This document shows positions 1 to 8,784 of a stretch of DNA of 14,399 bases, piece after piece. Both the position numbers and the translations under genes were made by a program. Below the pieces are notes generated by a model. That model searched no databases and was not told the origin of the DNA. It saw only the letters and a program-made list of their open reading frames with translations. The stretch comes from JADHUC01 sp964617665. GTDB taxonomy: Bacteria; Planctomycetota; Planctomycetia; Pirellulales; Pirellulaceae. Positions within the stretch are counted from its first letter, which is position 1; each line of letters starts with the position of its first letter. The stretch covers positions 1 through 14,399 of the forward strand of contig CAZUAH010000348.1 in the NCBI GenBank assembly GCA_964617665.1. The letters run 5' to 3'.

Positions 1-2
1 GG

Positions 3-512
3 TGGCGAATCGAGCATGCTCAACACCTTCATCCCGATGACATACCTCGATTCGCCAAGTTGGGCGTAATCGCATCGATGCAGGGCGTGCACGCCACCTC
101 GGACGCTCCGTACGTGGTCAAACGACTCGGGCAACAACGCGCGGCCGAGGGCGCCTACGTTTGGCGAAGCCTTATCGAAGCGGGCGCAACGATCGCCAAC
201 GGAACGGATGTTCCCGTTGAGAACGTCGACCCGATTGCGTGTTTCTACGCCAGTGTGACTCGCAAACTGCGATCGGGAGAGACGTTCTTCCCGGAACAAC
301 GAATGACGCGAGACGAAGCGCTACGTTCCTACACCATCAACGCTGCGTACGCCGCATTCGAGGAGGACCTCAAAGGCGCTCTATCGCCCGGCAAACTGGC
401 TGACGTTGTCGTTCTTTCCAACGATATTTTGACCTGCGCGGACGAAGAGATTCTGGACACCAAGGTCGTCTACACGATCGTTGGCGGCAAGGTGCTATAC
501 TCGCGTCAGTAG
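3..512 (+). CDS. YtcJ-like metal-dependent amidohydrolase, C-terminal part (5' end outside window)
   Basis: The reading frame is open from base 3, so this is the last 169 codons of a gene that begins before the window. The first residues read WRIEHAQHL, the His-containing strand motif (RIEHAQ) of the amidohydrolase family 3 / YtcJ group. Further on come a GTDVPVENVDP segment, corresponding to the G(S/T)D metal-ligand loop, and a closing GALSPGKLADVVVLSNDI stretch, typical of the beta-sandwich that ends these enzymes. The family hydrolyses amide or ester bonds of cyclic or N-substituted compounds with one or two metal ions, usually in the cytoplasm; the substrate cannot be told from this fragment. 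An internal TTG at base 60 could be mistaken for a start but lies inside the domain. The gene converges with the phosphatase gene, with only 15 bases between the stops. The family call is strong. Confidence 0.9.
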   Translation, partial: WRIEHAQHLHPDDIPRFAKLGVIASMQGVHATSDAPYVVKRLGQQRAAEGAYVWRSLIEAGATIANGTDVPVENVDPIACFYASVTRKLRSGETFFPEQRMTRDEALRSYTINAAYAAFEEDLKGALSPGKLADVVVLSNDILTCADEEILDTKVVYTIVGGKVLYSRQ

Positions 513-527
513 CGTACAGATGTGACA

Positions 528-2219
528 TCAATCAACCACTTTGATGACGACCACGGTTACGTCGTCGTCCATCTTCTCTCGGCCGGAGAAGTCCAGTACG
601 GCTTGATGTAGCGTTTCGATGATCTCCTTGGCCGTCTTGTCGCGGTTGTCGCTGACGATTTGAAGCGTGCGTTCGGTACCGAAGAACTCTCCGTCTGCAG
701 ATCGCGCCTCCAATACGCCGTCAGTCAGCAGAAAAGCTAGATCGCCGGGCTCAATGGAAATGGGGCCGCCGACAGGGAACTCGGCGTCATCGAGGATTGC
801 AAGCGGAACCGTCGCGCTTTCGAGAAGCCCTTTCACATCGCCCGATTTATTCAACACGTAGCCGTGCGGATGGCCTGCGTTCACATAACTAAGCGTACGC
901 GACTGGATGTCTAGTTGAACAAATGTCGCGGTAATGAACACGTCGTCTTTCGTGTCGCGCATCAGGGCGGAATTCACTCGCGTCATAGTCTCATCGATTC
1001 CCATGCCTAAATCAGACAGCGAGTGAAGGTAGGAGTGAGTGGATGCCGTTACCAACGCGGAACTAAAACCATGCCCGCTCACGTCGCCCACGATGATGCC
1101 CAGGCACCCGTCTTCCATAGGAAGATAGTCATACAGGTCACCTGCGGCATGCTCAGCGGGATAGACCTCGCCCGCGATATCGAAGCCAGGCAACGCCGGC
1201 GCTTCACCAGGCAACAAGCGTTGCTGAATCTCCTCGGCGGCCAGCAATTGGGCCTCGTGTTCCAACAACGTCTCCTCGGAGCGCATACGTTGAATTGTGC
1301 CCGCCAGGATATCGGCTACGGAAGACAAGAACCCCTCGTCTTCCGACTGCCTCACGTGGCCATCCTTCAAGTACAAGTTGATCACGCCAAGCACCAGCTC
1401 CCCCGATAGTATCGGTACGCAGTAATGACCGTGAGACGTCATACCGAGATGCTGTACATCGTGACGTTCGTCGACGCAACTGGCGAATAGAATCTGTCGA
1501 CTCTCCGCTGCCTTTCCGCAAAGGCATTTCCCGAAGGTCACCTGGGAACAACTCTGCACCAGTTCGTCCGGCATCCCAACTTGGGCCGTCATGGTCAACG
1601 AGAACGCCCCTTCCTCTCTGATGAAGACGGCGCCCTTGGCCTCGAGGGCAAGCCAAGGAATGGAGAAAAGCAGCTTTAACGTACGCTCGAACACCTCTTC
1701 GAGCGAGCTGGATTCCAGAGATATGTGCAGCAGGGAACTGATCGCTTCCTGAATGCGAAGGCTAGTTTCAAGCTTTCGTTCGGCGTTCCTGCGTTCGGTA
1801 ACATCGCGAACCGAGCAGAAGATCAGAGGCCCAACGCGCGTGCGCATCGGACTCAAACTGATCTCAACCGGAAATTCGCTCCCGTCTTTTCGGCAGGCGA
1901 GGAGGTTTAAACCGGACGCCATGGGACGGACATGCGGATTCGAGCCGTACCCGGTGCGGTGTCCTCGATGGTTATGGTGGAATCGCTCGGGAATAAGAAC
2001 CTCGATGGGCTCTCCGATCAGGTCCTCACGTGAGTACCCAAAGACCTCCTCCGCCATCGCATTCGCAAGCGTGATTTCGCCCTGCTGGTTGACGACCAAC
2101 ATCGCATCGGGGGCGACATCCAATAGCCCACGGAACACCTCCTCGGCCCGGTGAGGTTCCAGGCTTTCTTTGTGATGCTGTGCGGCGCTGCAGTGGGGGA
2201 GTCCGTTCGGATCCATCAT
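528..2219 (-). CDS. PAS-GAF sensor PP2C-type serine phosphatase (SpoIIE/RsbU family)
   Basis: A soluble 563-residue regulator with no signal peptide or membrane helix. Domains in order: PAS at about 25-145 (ending with the typical FCSVRDVTERRNAE linker), GAF at about 165-312 with a Cys-rich segment (FGKCLCGKAAES, 229-240), a short helical linker, and a SpoIIE/PP2C phosphatase at about 330-562. Metal-binding acidic residues are visible in AGDLYDY (D361), GDVSGHG (D379), LLTDGVLE (D500) and MDDDVTVVVIK (D552/D553), so the enzyme should be active. Relatives dephosphorylate anti-sigma-factor antagonists (RsbV/SpoIIAA type) or other phosphoserine proteins in response to a signal sensed by the PAS/GAF part. 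No anti-sigma or antagonist gene is nearby, so the partner is unknown. It is transcribed away from the kinase/regulator operon. The start is one of two consecutive ATGs (2219 or 2216); the upstream Shine-Dalgarno is weak. Confidence 0.93.
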   Translation of the reverse strand: MMDPNGLPHCSAAQHHKESLEPHRAEEVFRGLLDVAPDAMLVVNQQGEITLANAMAEEVFGYSREDLIGEPIEVLIPERFHHNHRGHRTGYGSNPHVRPMASGLNLLACRKDGSEFPVEISLSPMRTRVGPLIFCSVRDVTERRNAERKLETSLRIQEAISSLLHISLESSSLEEVFERTLKLLFSIPWLALEAKGAVFIREEGAFSLTMTAQVGMPDELVQSCSQVTFGKCLCGKAAESRQILFASCVDERHDVQHLGMTSHGHYCVPILSGELVLGVINLYLKDGHVRQSEDEGFLSSVADILAGTIQRMRSEETLLEHEAQLLAAEEIQQRLLPGEAPALPGFDIAGEVYPAEHAAGDLYDYLPMEDGCLGIIVGDVSGHGFSSALVTASTHSYLHSLSDLGMGIDETMTRVNSALMRDTKDDVFITATFVQLDIQSRTLSYVNAGHPHGYVLNKSGDVKGLLESATVPLAILDDAEFPVGGPISIEPGDLAFLLTDGVLEARSADGEFFGTERTLQIVSDNRDKTAKEIIETLHQAVLDFSGREKMDDDVTVVVIKVVD

Positions 2220-2733
2220 GGTGTCTCAACTCGCATGGTCTGCCAAACGCGAAAAACGCCGAATAGACATCTATCGGAGTTCTCCGCAAATTGCCTAAAT
2301 CGGCGGAAACGGTGCTGTCCGTCTCGACCGTCTTCTGGATTCGCGCGACCCCGCCTAGCTGCGATCGCCACGCAGCCGGTCACTGATATGCATTATCGCA
2401 ACGAATATACGCGGGGAAATCGAGATGGTCCCCATAGATTCTTAGTCAGATTCTGGCCCAATAGCCCATGTATTTCTCTATCAATAGTAGGAATTCCCTC
2501 CACCCCTTGGTCCGTATTAGCTGTTTCGTCCGCCATTCTGATTGTCTCGGGCCGAGATTTGCGGTTTATCCCGGAAGAGTATGTGGTGCGCGATCCTCAC
2601 CAACAGATGGTGCCGGGGTTCGGAAATGGGCGATCGAATACCGCTTGGTATTAGCACTCATCAAAACCCAACGCCGTGCGAACCACCCGATGTATCTATT
2701 TTTTAACTTGTCAATCCACCCATTGGACCTGGG
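2220..2733. other. 514-base gene-free divergent regulatory region
   Basis: Lies between the divergent starts of the phosphatase and the histidine kinase, so it should hold both promoters. Open frames here (for example 2151-2654 on the plus strand) give low-complexity, unfamiliar translations and are not believed. The only clear structure is a perfect 6-base inverted repeat at 2637-2652 (AATACC-GCTT-GGTATT), about 80 bases before the kinase start. I could not identify convincing -35/-10 pairs on either strand. Confidence 0.6.
2637..2652. promoter_or_regulatory. Perfect inverted repeat AATACC-N4-GGTATT upstream of the kinase operon
   Basis: Two perfect 6-base arms separated by four bases, 81 bases upstream of the kinase ATG. 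It could be an operator for a dimeric regulator (possibly the response regulator encoded in the operon) or a small leader hairpin. Only the symmetry is seen; the function is inference. Confidence 0.3.
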
Positions 2734-4446
2734 ATGAGTAATCACATTGGTTCTGACAGCCAATTGGTTGAAGGATTTCATGGTGCGCAGTGCCATACCG
2801 CCGAGTCCGAGATTGGATCGGCTGCTGACCAGCGGATCGAAGAAGCCCTGGAGGCGAGCGAGCGCCGGGTTCGCTTTCAGGCGCAATTGCTTGATAGCGT
2901 TCGCGAGTCGGTTATCGCCACCGATTTGGACGGGTACGTGGTTTACTGGGGCAAAGGGGCGGAACGTCTGTACGGGTATGCTGCCGCTGACGTCATGGAC
3001 GAATTGATCACATTCATCGTCGAGCCACCGCAGGAGGAAGAAGAAGTCGAGCGAATGCGGCAGGTTTGCGAAACGGGCTCCTGGCGCGGGCAGTACGTTC
3101 AACGGAAAAAAGACGGTACGTCGTTCTGGTCAGATACGATCATTTCCTTGGTGACAGACGAACAAGGTCGCCCCTGTGGCATGGTAGGCATCGACCGGGA
3201 CATCATCGAGCAGAAGCGCGCCGAGAAGGCCTTGCGCGAGACACATGAGGCACTGGAACAGCGCGTCGAACAGCGAACCAGACAATTGGTCGACGCCAAC
3301 GCCTCTCTGGAGAAAGAGATAGCTGACCGTCGGCAAGCCGAAGACGCACTTCGGGCCAACGAAGAGCAGTTCCGCCTGATCGCCGAGAACGTGACCGACA
3401 TTGTCTGGACGGTAGAGATCGCCGATATCGCCGAGTTACTTGCTGATGCAGCCAGGAACTCCAGGCCGTTGGACGTGGAGGAACTGCTGAACCGGTGGCG
3501 ATTCACCTTCATCAGTCCATCAGTTCAACGGATCCTCGGCTACTCGGTCGAAGAAGCAATTAGGCTTCATCCGTTGAGTCTACTTTCGGCCACATCGTTT
3601 CTGAGTCTGAAAGATGCCTTTGCCGAAGAGTTGATGATCGAAACGGCGGGCAGTGGAGATCCGCTGCGAAAGCGCATCTTGGAATTGGAGCACATCACCA
3701 AGCACGAAGAACGCCGTTGGTGTGAAATCGCCGCGACGTTCCTGCGTGACGAAGACCAACAGATTGTTGGTGTGGAAGGGGTAACTCGCGACATTGCCAC
3801 GCGAAAAAACTTGGAAAAGCAACTATCCGAATCCATCGTCGCGCAACAACAGCAGATCGGCCGGCAACTGCATGACGACCTTGGCCAGCAACTCCTTGGC
3901 TTGGGTTTGATGGCGAAAGGCTTGCAGAGAGAGTTGGAAGCGAAAGGACTTCCCGAGGCCGGCACTGCGGGCGATCTAGTCGCCGCCATGATAGGAGCCC
4001 AAGACTGTGTGCGAGCAGTATTGAAAGGTATTCGTCCGGTCGAGGTGGACTCCGGCGGATTGATGGCGGCGCTGACCGACTTGGCCGTGGGGACTGAACA
4101 ACTTACCGACATGCCATGCAGATTCGAGTGCAAGCGGGCTATCCCCGTCGATGACAATCACACAGCGACCCAATTGTATCACATCGCCCAGGAAGCGGTC
4201 AGAAACGCGGTGCGCCACAGTGAAGCGAAACAGATCACGCTTGGGTTGGGGTGTGTCGATGGTCGGCTGAGGCTCTGGATTCGCGACGACGGCAAAGGAA
4301 TTGCCGGCGATTTGGAACACTCTTGCGGCATGGGGCTTCGGATAATGCGACATCGCGCCGGCGTTGTCCATGCGGGTTTAGCGATTGAATCAGCCGAGGG
4401 CAGGGGCACTTTGGTCGTCTGCACTCTTCCACTCGAGCAGTTATGA
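2734..4446 (+). CDS. Soluble PAS-PAS sensor histidine kinase, NarL/DegS type (HisKA_3)
   Basis: A 570-residue kinase without membrane segments. PAS1 at about 50-165 (RESVIATDLDGYVVYWGKG, ending GIDRDIIEQKRAE), a charged coiled coil at 165-210, PAS2 at about 212-360 (ending VEGVTRDIATRKNLEKQL), a HisKA_3 dimerisation helix at about 366-435 with phospho-acceptor H380 in GRQLHDDLGQQL, and an HATPase_c domain at about 475-567. The ATP site shows the N-box HIAQEAVRNAVRH (483-495), DDGKG (518-522) and GMGL (532-535). PAS2 carries an insertion of roughly 30 residues (about 228-258) before RFTFISPSVQRILGY. The family autophosphorylates on His and passes the phosphate to a NarL-type regulator; the gene overlapping its stop encodes exactly that. 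The stimulus is not evident; with no transmembrane part it should be cytoplasmic (redox, gas or small molecule). Confidence 0.95.
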   Translation: MSNHIGSDSQLVEGFHGAQCHTAESEIGSAADQRIEEALEASERRVRFQAQLLDSVRESVIATDLDGYVVYWGKGAERLYGYAAADVMDELITFIVEPPQEEEEVERMRQVCETGSWRGQYVQRKKDGTSFWSDTIISLVTDEQGRPCGMVGIDRDIIEQKRAEKALRETHEALEQRVEQRTRQLVDANASLEKEIADRRQAEDALRANEEQFRLIAENVTDIVWTVEIADIAELLADAARNSRPLDVEELLNRWRFTFISPSVQRILGYSVEEAIRLHPLSLLSATSFLSLKDAFAEELMIETAGSGDPLRKRILELEHITKHEERRWCEIAATFLRDEDQQIVGVEGVTRDIATRKNLEKQLSESIVAQQQQIGRQLHDDLGQQLLGLGLMAKGLQRELEAKGLPEAGTAGDLVAAMIGAQDCVRAVLKGIRPVEVDSGGLMAALTDLAVGTEQLTDMPCRFECKRAIPVDDNHTATQLYHIAQEAVRNAVRHSEAKQITLGLGCVDGRLRLWIRDDGKGIAGDLEHSCGMGLRIMRHRAGVVHAGLAIESAEGRGTLVVCTLPLEQL

Positions 4447-5123
4447 TGACCACACAAGCAACAAGACAATCACGAAACGGAAAAAGGCGTATCCTAATCG
4501 TGGATGATCATCCGATTGTCCGGCAAGGTTTGGCGCAGTTGATCGCCCACGAATCCGACATCGAGGTATGTGGCGACGCCGATAGCGTGACCGATGCGTT
4601 GCGAGAAGCGGATTCCTTGCGACCTGATCTTGTAGTGGTGGACATTTCGCTAAAAGACAGTCACGGAATGGAGTTGATTACGCGGCTCAGAGAAAACCAT
4701 CGAGAAACGAAGATGCTTGTTTGGTCCATGTTCGACGAAATGGTCTTCGCCGAACGTGTCCTTCGCGCCGGTGCCATGGGCTACATCAACAAGCAGGAAT
4801 CGGTGGAGAAGGTCGTCGACGCGATCCGTCACGTTCTCCGCGGCGAAATCTACCTGAGCCCGCGCATGACGAACCACGTCCTAGCTCGCCTCGGACGAGG
4901 CGAGTCGGTCCAGCAGGATCCAATTAACGGCCTGACGGATCGGGAGCTGGAAGTGTTCGAAATGATCGGGCAGGGCACGACCACCCAACAGATCGCCCGC
5001 AAGCTCGGGTTGAGCCCCAAGACGATCGAAACGCATCGCGAAAAGATCAAAGCAAAACTCAATCTCCGCAACGCTGCCGAACTCAGCCGCCGTGCAGTAC
5101 AGTGGGTGCTGGAACAGAGATGA
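4443..5123 (+). CDS. NarL/FixJ-family response regulator with LuxR-type HTH
   Basis: A 226-residue regulator whose ATG overlaps the kinase stop codon (ATGA, 4443-4446), implying translational coupling and a cognate pair. The receiver domain (about 16-135) has the acidic pair D21/D22 (LIVDDHP), phospho-acceptor D67 (LVVVDISL), the switch serine S95 (LVWSMFDE) and K117 (GYINKQES). The LuxR-type helix-turn-helix (about 163-222) reads LTDRELEVFEMIGQG and LSPKTIETHREKIKAKL, so it binds DNA and controls transcription when phosphorylated. Targets are unknown; the divergent phosphatase gene and its own operon are plausible. Two ATGs are adjacent (4443 and 4446). Only 43 bases separate its stop from that of the convergent gene, and I see no clear terminator there. 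Confidence 0.95.
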   Translation: MMTTQATRQSRNGKRRILIVDDHPIVRQGLAQLIAHESDIEVCGDADSVTDALREADSLRPDLVVVDISLKDSHGMELITRLRENHRETKMLVWSMFDEMVFAERVLRAGAMGYINKQESVEKVVDAIRHVLRGEIYLSPRMTNHVLARLGRGESVQQDPINGLTDRELEVFEMIGQGTTTQQIARKLGLSPKTIETHREKIKAKLNLRNAAELSRRAVQWVLEQR

Positions 5124-5166
5124 TCTTGCCCCATGAACACGCGACGGGGGTTTCGATTACCGGACG

Positions 5167-7755
5167 CTATTCCTCCAAGGCAATCACATCCTCTCCCTGC
5201 GATACGACGTCCACGACGCGCGATCCGTCGATCAGGACTTGGTACTCTTCGCCAGCTTGGCCCTGAATGACCGCCTTGCCGCCTTCGATCTCGACCGGGA
5301 ATGGCGCGACAACTCGATGTTTGTCATCAGTGGCCATGTCTAACGAATCGAGCTTGCCTGATAGCCGCAATCGAAGACTGACCAGCGCACCTGGGTTGAT
5401 GTCGGCCGGCCGACGCTGCTGGGCCGGCAATGCAAACACGTCGGGCAGGCAGCCGATGGATGGGCCGTCGGGGTATTGCTGTTGTTCGCCGCTGATTGTG
5501 ATGCCGTCGGCGACTTTGCGCCAATCAAGCGTTTGGTCATAGTCAGCCAGCAACAACAATGCGTATGCGTAGACCGTGCCGCACCACTGTACCGGAAGGC
5601 CGATCCAATTGGGCGCGCGACAGTGAGTCGCACCGTAGACGGGAGTGGTGGCGTACATCATGACCGGCCGGTTGGACCACTGGTACACAAATGGTAGGCC
5701 TGTGATCGCCCATCGACGAGCTTCGTTCAAATGCTCGCGATTCCCCGTGATCTCATATGCCCGTACGTATGCCCAGACCAAATGCGCAGACGCGAGTATG
5801 TCGGGTGTGTGCAGTGCGACTTCCCATGTTTGAGCCCCACGCGGCGTCCGAAATCGCTTCATGAAAGCCAGCGTCTTCAAGGCCGCATTCAGGGACTGTT
5901 CGTTGCCCGTGTAGTAGGCGTGTTCGAGCAACTGGTACGCCGGCCGAGCACAAATGCCGCTGGCCGTAGTCTCAAAATGCCCGCGGAGGTACTTGCCGAC
6001 GTAGCGATACGAACCGTCCGGCTGCTGTGCACGTCTTAACTGCTCTGCGCGCCGGTCCGTGATTCTGAGCCACTCTGCGGCGCGCCCTTTTACGAAGTAA
6101 CTGGCCGGGTTTCTGATGTGGGCTCCGCCCAATTGAAGCGACGGCACGTCGGGCATCTTCCCGGTGATTCGCCAGATGGCTGACGCGCAATCCGCAAGAT
6201 AGGCGCCGTTGTTGGGCATGCGACGGCTGCCTGGGACGACAGCGTGAAACCAACCGCCGTTCACGGGGTCATGCACCATGCCTTTGTATGCCGTGAGCGA
6301 AAGCGCCATTTGCTCGTCGAACGATCGAGGCGGTTTCGGGAGGGGCGGCAGGCCGCGACGCTCGACGGCCCAAAGGATCGCCTCTTCCATCCGGCCACCC
6401 TCGTCCCAACCGGGGCCGACACGCACGATGGCCCGGATTCGACTGCCTTTCAATGCCATCCGATGCCCCGCCGCACCGTCCAGGAAATCCGGCACCGCAA
6501 ACACGGGCCGCAACGTCATATCGTCCCAGGACATGGCCACCGACGCTCGGTCGGTCACGACTGCCATCAACGGTATCGTCACTTTCATCGGGTCTGGCGC
6601 GAATCGCAGATGTTCAGCCGTTTCGATATCCAGCCTAGAGCTGGAATGCTCGCCTTTGCCCAGATACTCCAGCCCTGCAAACAGACCTTGTTCGAGTGGT
6701 CCCATTGCGCGCAACACAGGTCCCTCGACGGGCCGTTTGCTGTCGATAGCAATCTGCAATAGTCCGTCCGCATTCGCGTCCAAAACGACCGTCATGCCGT
6801 CTCCAGTGAACTTCAGCGGCCATTGGTCGTTTTCTAGCGAAAGGCTTGGGAGACGATGCTCCATGTGCACCAAGGGTGCGAGCGTGGCGACCGTTGTATC
6901 CTTCCTCCGGATACGAACCACCGAACCATCGCGTGCGGCCTCGACGGTCAAGCCGGATACGTTACGCACAACGCAGTTGATCGGCGTGGTAGGCCGATGC
7001 GCCCAAACCGTACGGGCAATATCTGGCAGACCGTGCGACCGAACGTCTACTTGGACGGCCTCCAACGCACCGTTGCCTTTGAGCGGCACATCGACGTTCG
7101 TGTCACCTGCGGCAATCGTCTGGGGCGAGCCGTTCACCACTGCCTTGATGGCCTGTTCGCTGTGATTGCGAATTAGTACGCTCAGCGCGGTGTCCGTCTG
7201 CCTCACGCCGGTGATTTCCAACGGATGGAATCCGCCAGGATGAATGGCGATCCAGTCGACCTCGATGTCGCCGGGCGCGGTGCCCGGGTCGAGTCGCAGC
7301 CCCGTCAAGTCGCCTTCGATCCGCATCGGAGTCTGGTATTCGTGCCACTTTCCGTCATGGATGATCTTGAAACCGACTCGTCTCTCCGCGCCCGTACCTG
7401 GATGTTTCGTACTGGTCCAAAAGAACTCACCCGATCCATCCGAATCCACCTTCATGCGGATTCGCACGACGAATTCGGTGCCAGGAACGCGAACGCTGGA
7501 GATGAGATACGGATCGCCGCCGGTTGACCGGATCTTCAAAACGCCATCGTTCGCCAAAATCGAACAATCATGCAGCGCCCTCCAGCCTTCGGTACCATCG
7601 TCGAAGTCCCACCTGTGCAATTGCTCGCCCACCAGTTGTTCGCGTGGGTAAGGGTTCGGTAAATCGTCAGCCGCGAGGGCAAGAATGGGCGGATGAATGA
7701 CGACGCTCAGGGAGGCTAGGAATACACACAAAGCGGCAGAGCGAGTGGCGATCAT
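5167..7755 (-). CDS. Large secreted protein: CBM/laminin-G-like domain plus alpha/alpha-toroid-like region
   Basis: Translation from ATG 7755 gives 862 residues. This start is preferred to the TTG at 7767 because GGAG lies six bases before the ATG and the protein then opens with a normal signal peptide (MIATRSAALCVFLASLS, likely cut after LALAA). Residues about 46-172 form a beta-rich domain beginning HRWDFDDGTEGWRAL, of the CBM/laminin-G kind often found at the front of secreted proteins in planctomycetes and relatives. A beta region follows (about 175-450), then a helical part (about 475-745) with repeated Trp/Tyr-rich motifs (LTAYKGMVHDPVNGGWFH, AQQPDGSYRYVGKYLRGHFETTASG, GATHCRAPNWIGLPVQWCG) that resembles alpha/alpha-toroid glycoside hydrolases or polysaccharide lyases. 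The last about 50 residues are again beta-like. A carbohydrate-active role outside the cytoplasm is inferred; the exact family and catalytic residues are not identified. Confidence 0.85.
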   Translation of the reverse strand: MIATRSAALCVFLASLSVVIHPPILALAADDLPNPYPREQLVGEQLHRWDFDDGTEGWRALHDCSILANDGVLKIRSTGGDPYLISSVRVPGTEFVVRIRMKVDSDGSGEFFWTSTKHPGTGAERRVGFKIIHDGKWHEYQTPMRIEGDLTGLRLDPGTAPGDIEVDWIAIHPGGFHPLEITGVRQTDTALSVLIRNHSEQAIKAVVNGSPQTIAAGDTNVDVPLKGNGALEAVQVDVRSHGLPDIARTVWAHRPTTPINCVVRNVSGLTVEAARDGSVVRIRRKDTTVATLAPLVHMEHRLPSLSLENDQWPLKFTGDGMTVVLDANADGLLQIAIDSKRPVEGPVLRAMGPLEQGLFAGLEYLGKGEHSSSRLDIETAEHLRFAPDPMKVTIPLMAVVTDRASVAMSWDDMTLRPVFAVPDFLDGAAGHRMALKGSRIRAIVRVGPGWDEGGRMEEAILWAVERRGLPPLPKPPRSFDEQMALSLTAYKGMVHDPVNGGWFHAVVPGSRRMPNNGAYLADCASAIWRITGKMPDVPSLQLGGAHIRNPASYFVKGRAAEWLRITDRRAEQLRRAQQPDGSYRYVGKYLRGHFETTASGICARPAYQLLEHAYYTGNEQSLNAALKTLAFMKRFRTPRGAQTWEVALHTPDILASAHLVWAYVRAYEITGNREHLNEARRWAITGLPFVYQWSNRPVMMYATTPVYGATHCRAPNWIGLPVQWCGTVYAYALLLLADYDQTLDWRKVADGITISGEQQQYPDGPSIGCLPDVFALPAQQRRPADINPGALVSLRLRLSGKLDSLDMATDDKHRVVAPFPVEIEGGKAVIQGQAGEEYQVLIDGSRVVDVVSQGEDVIALEE

Positions 7756-7920
7756 CGTGGACTCCAAGAGATCAATGGGGAATGACGGTAGGTGCTCAGG
7801 GCGATCGAGACGCTATTGAAGCAATCGAGGCGGCCGGTCACAAGTGGGAGAGCGTTGGATCCTTACGTTTAGGAAGGAACTCGCACGGCCACCGGAATTC
7901 GACGAAAGCGTGTTCCACAC

Positions 7921-8463
7921 CTACTGTGATGGCGACTCTGACGTGTGTCCATCCGTTGATGATGAATCTTCCGCATCCCCAACGCTTCTTTGGCGCGGGT
8001 CGTTCTCCGGGGCAACGCCATTAGCCTTCAACCACTCCCCGAGTCGGTCGCCGCAATCCCAGTCCAAGTCGCAATCGCCCACACCGACCCAATGCATACG
8101 GGCCGAGTGCTTGTACGTCGTGTTTGCCAGACGCACATCCCCCTTCCGCCACTCGAGGAGTGGATAACCAGTGCATCGGCAGGGATCTCGCCAGCCTTCG
8201 GTCCTGAACGACATCATGTTAAGGACTTTCTGCACTTCCTCCGGTTTGCGCACCTCGAAAAGAACCTTGCCTCCCACAATACCCACATCGCGTTCGAGTT
8301 TCACTTCTCGGACGAGGATTCTGTCCGCGTCGGCAATCACCGGCTTGATGTCTCGATAGTCCGGCACGAAGATCGATACGACAGGCACCACAATGAAGAT
8401 CACGATCGCGGCCAACACGCCTGACACGAGCGCCGCTATCACAAGCTTGGATCGGGTACGCAT
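7921..8463 (-). CDS. Membrane-anchored hypothetical protein with CxCxGYP motif
   Basis: Start ATG 8463 is chosen because AGAGG lies five bases upstream and the protein then opens with a charged tip and one hydrophobic helix (about 8-33, KLVIAALVSGVLAAIVIFIVV); the frame also stays open further upstream but gives Arg-rich, unnatural sequence. The 180 residues place a roughly 100-residue domain outside the membrane, with PCRCTGYPLLEWRKGDVRL at about 94-112, a following H-containing strand (YKHSARMHW) and CGDRLGEWLKANGV at 137-150, then an acidic Ser-rich tail. The combination of a CxCxG(Y/H)P segment, an ExYRG-like strand and a final WLxxxGV helix recalls an uncharacterised family of small proteins I associate with planctomycetes; this is from memory and no function is known. 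It is followed on the same strand, after 165 bases, by the secreted toroid protein. Confidence 0.75.
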   Translation of the reverse strand: MRTRSKLVIAALVSGVLAAIVIFIVVPVVSIFVPDYRDIKPVIADADRILVREVKLERDVGIVGGKVLFEVRKPEEVQKVLNMMSFRTEGWRDPCRCTGYPLLEWRKGDVRLANTTYKHSARMHWVGVGDCDLDWDCGDRLGEWLKANGVAPENDPRQRSVGDAEDSSSTDGHTSESPSQ

Positions 8464-8784
8464 TGAATCCTCTGCAACTCTGCAAACAAAAGCCGCGAAC
8501 CGGAAACGCCGTCGACGCCGCCCCAAGTGGGCGCAGACGAACAGTCCACAACTCTCCATTCTATCGACGCCACCGCGGCCTGCACAACGGCGATGGCCGT
8601 ACGTGTATGGCCAATTCTTCTGGCAACCGAGGGCTATGTGTCATTCTGAGCGCAGCGAAGAATCTCCAGTGCTCAGTTATGAGATCCTTCGCTGCGCTCA
8701 GGATGACGGCTGTTGGACTTGCCAGTGATGGTTGCCACACACGGCCGTACCGGGGAACCCGCTGCGCATGCCGAGTTAGCCGGA
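8464..8784. other. 321-base gene-free spacer holding a palindromic repeat
   Basis: Open frames across this spacer on both strands translate the palindromic repeat at 8640-8707 and have no family resemblance, so no gene is called. Besides the repeat, GTTAGCC (minus strand GGCTAAC) occurs at 8775-8781, three bases after the stop of the gene ending at 8785. Confidence 0.55.
8640..8707. repeat. Palindromic interspersed repeat with 27-base arms
   Basis: Arms at 8640-8666 and 8681-8707 match as reverse complements at 25 of 27 positions, around a 14-base loop. The core, CATTCTGAGCGCAGCGAAGA, closely resembles a palindromic sequence (CATTCTGAGCG-A/C-AGCGAAG type) that recurs in many environmental bacterial genomes. 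It may be a non-autonomous mobile element or a REP-like element, and in RNA would form a long hairpin, possibly acting as a terminator or stabiliser. No transposase is near. The repeat-family resemblance is from memory. Confidence 0.75.

Noticed and set aside
2151..2654. 167-codon plus-strand frame in the divergent control region
   Set aside because: Overlaps the phosphatase start, has random-looking composition and no ribosome site.
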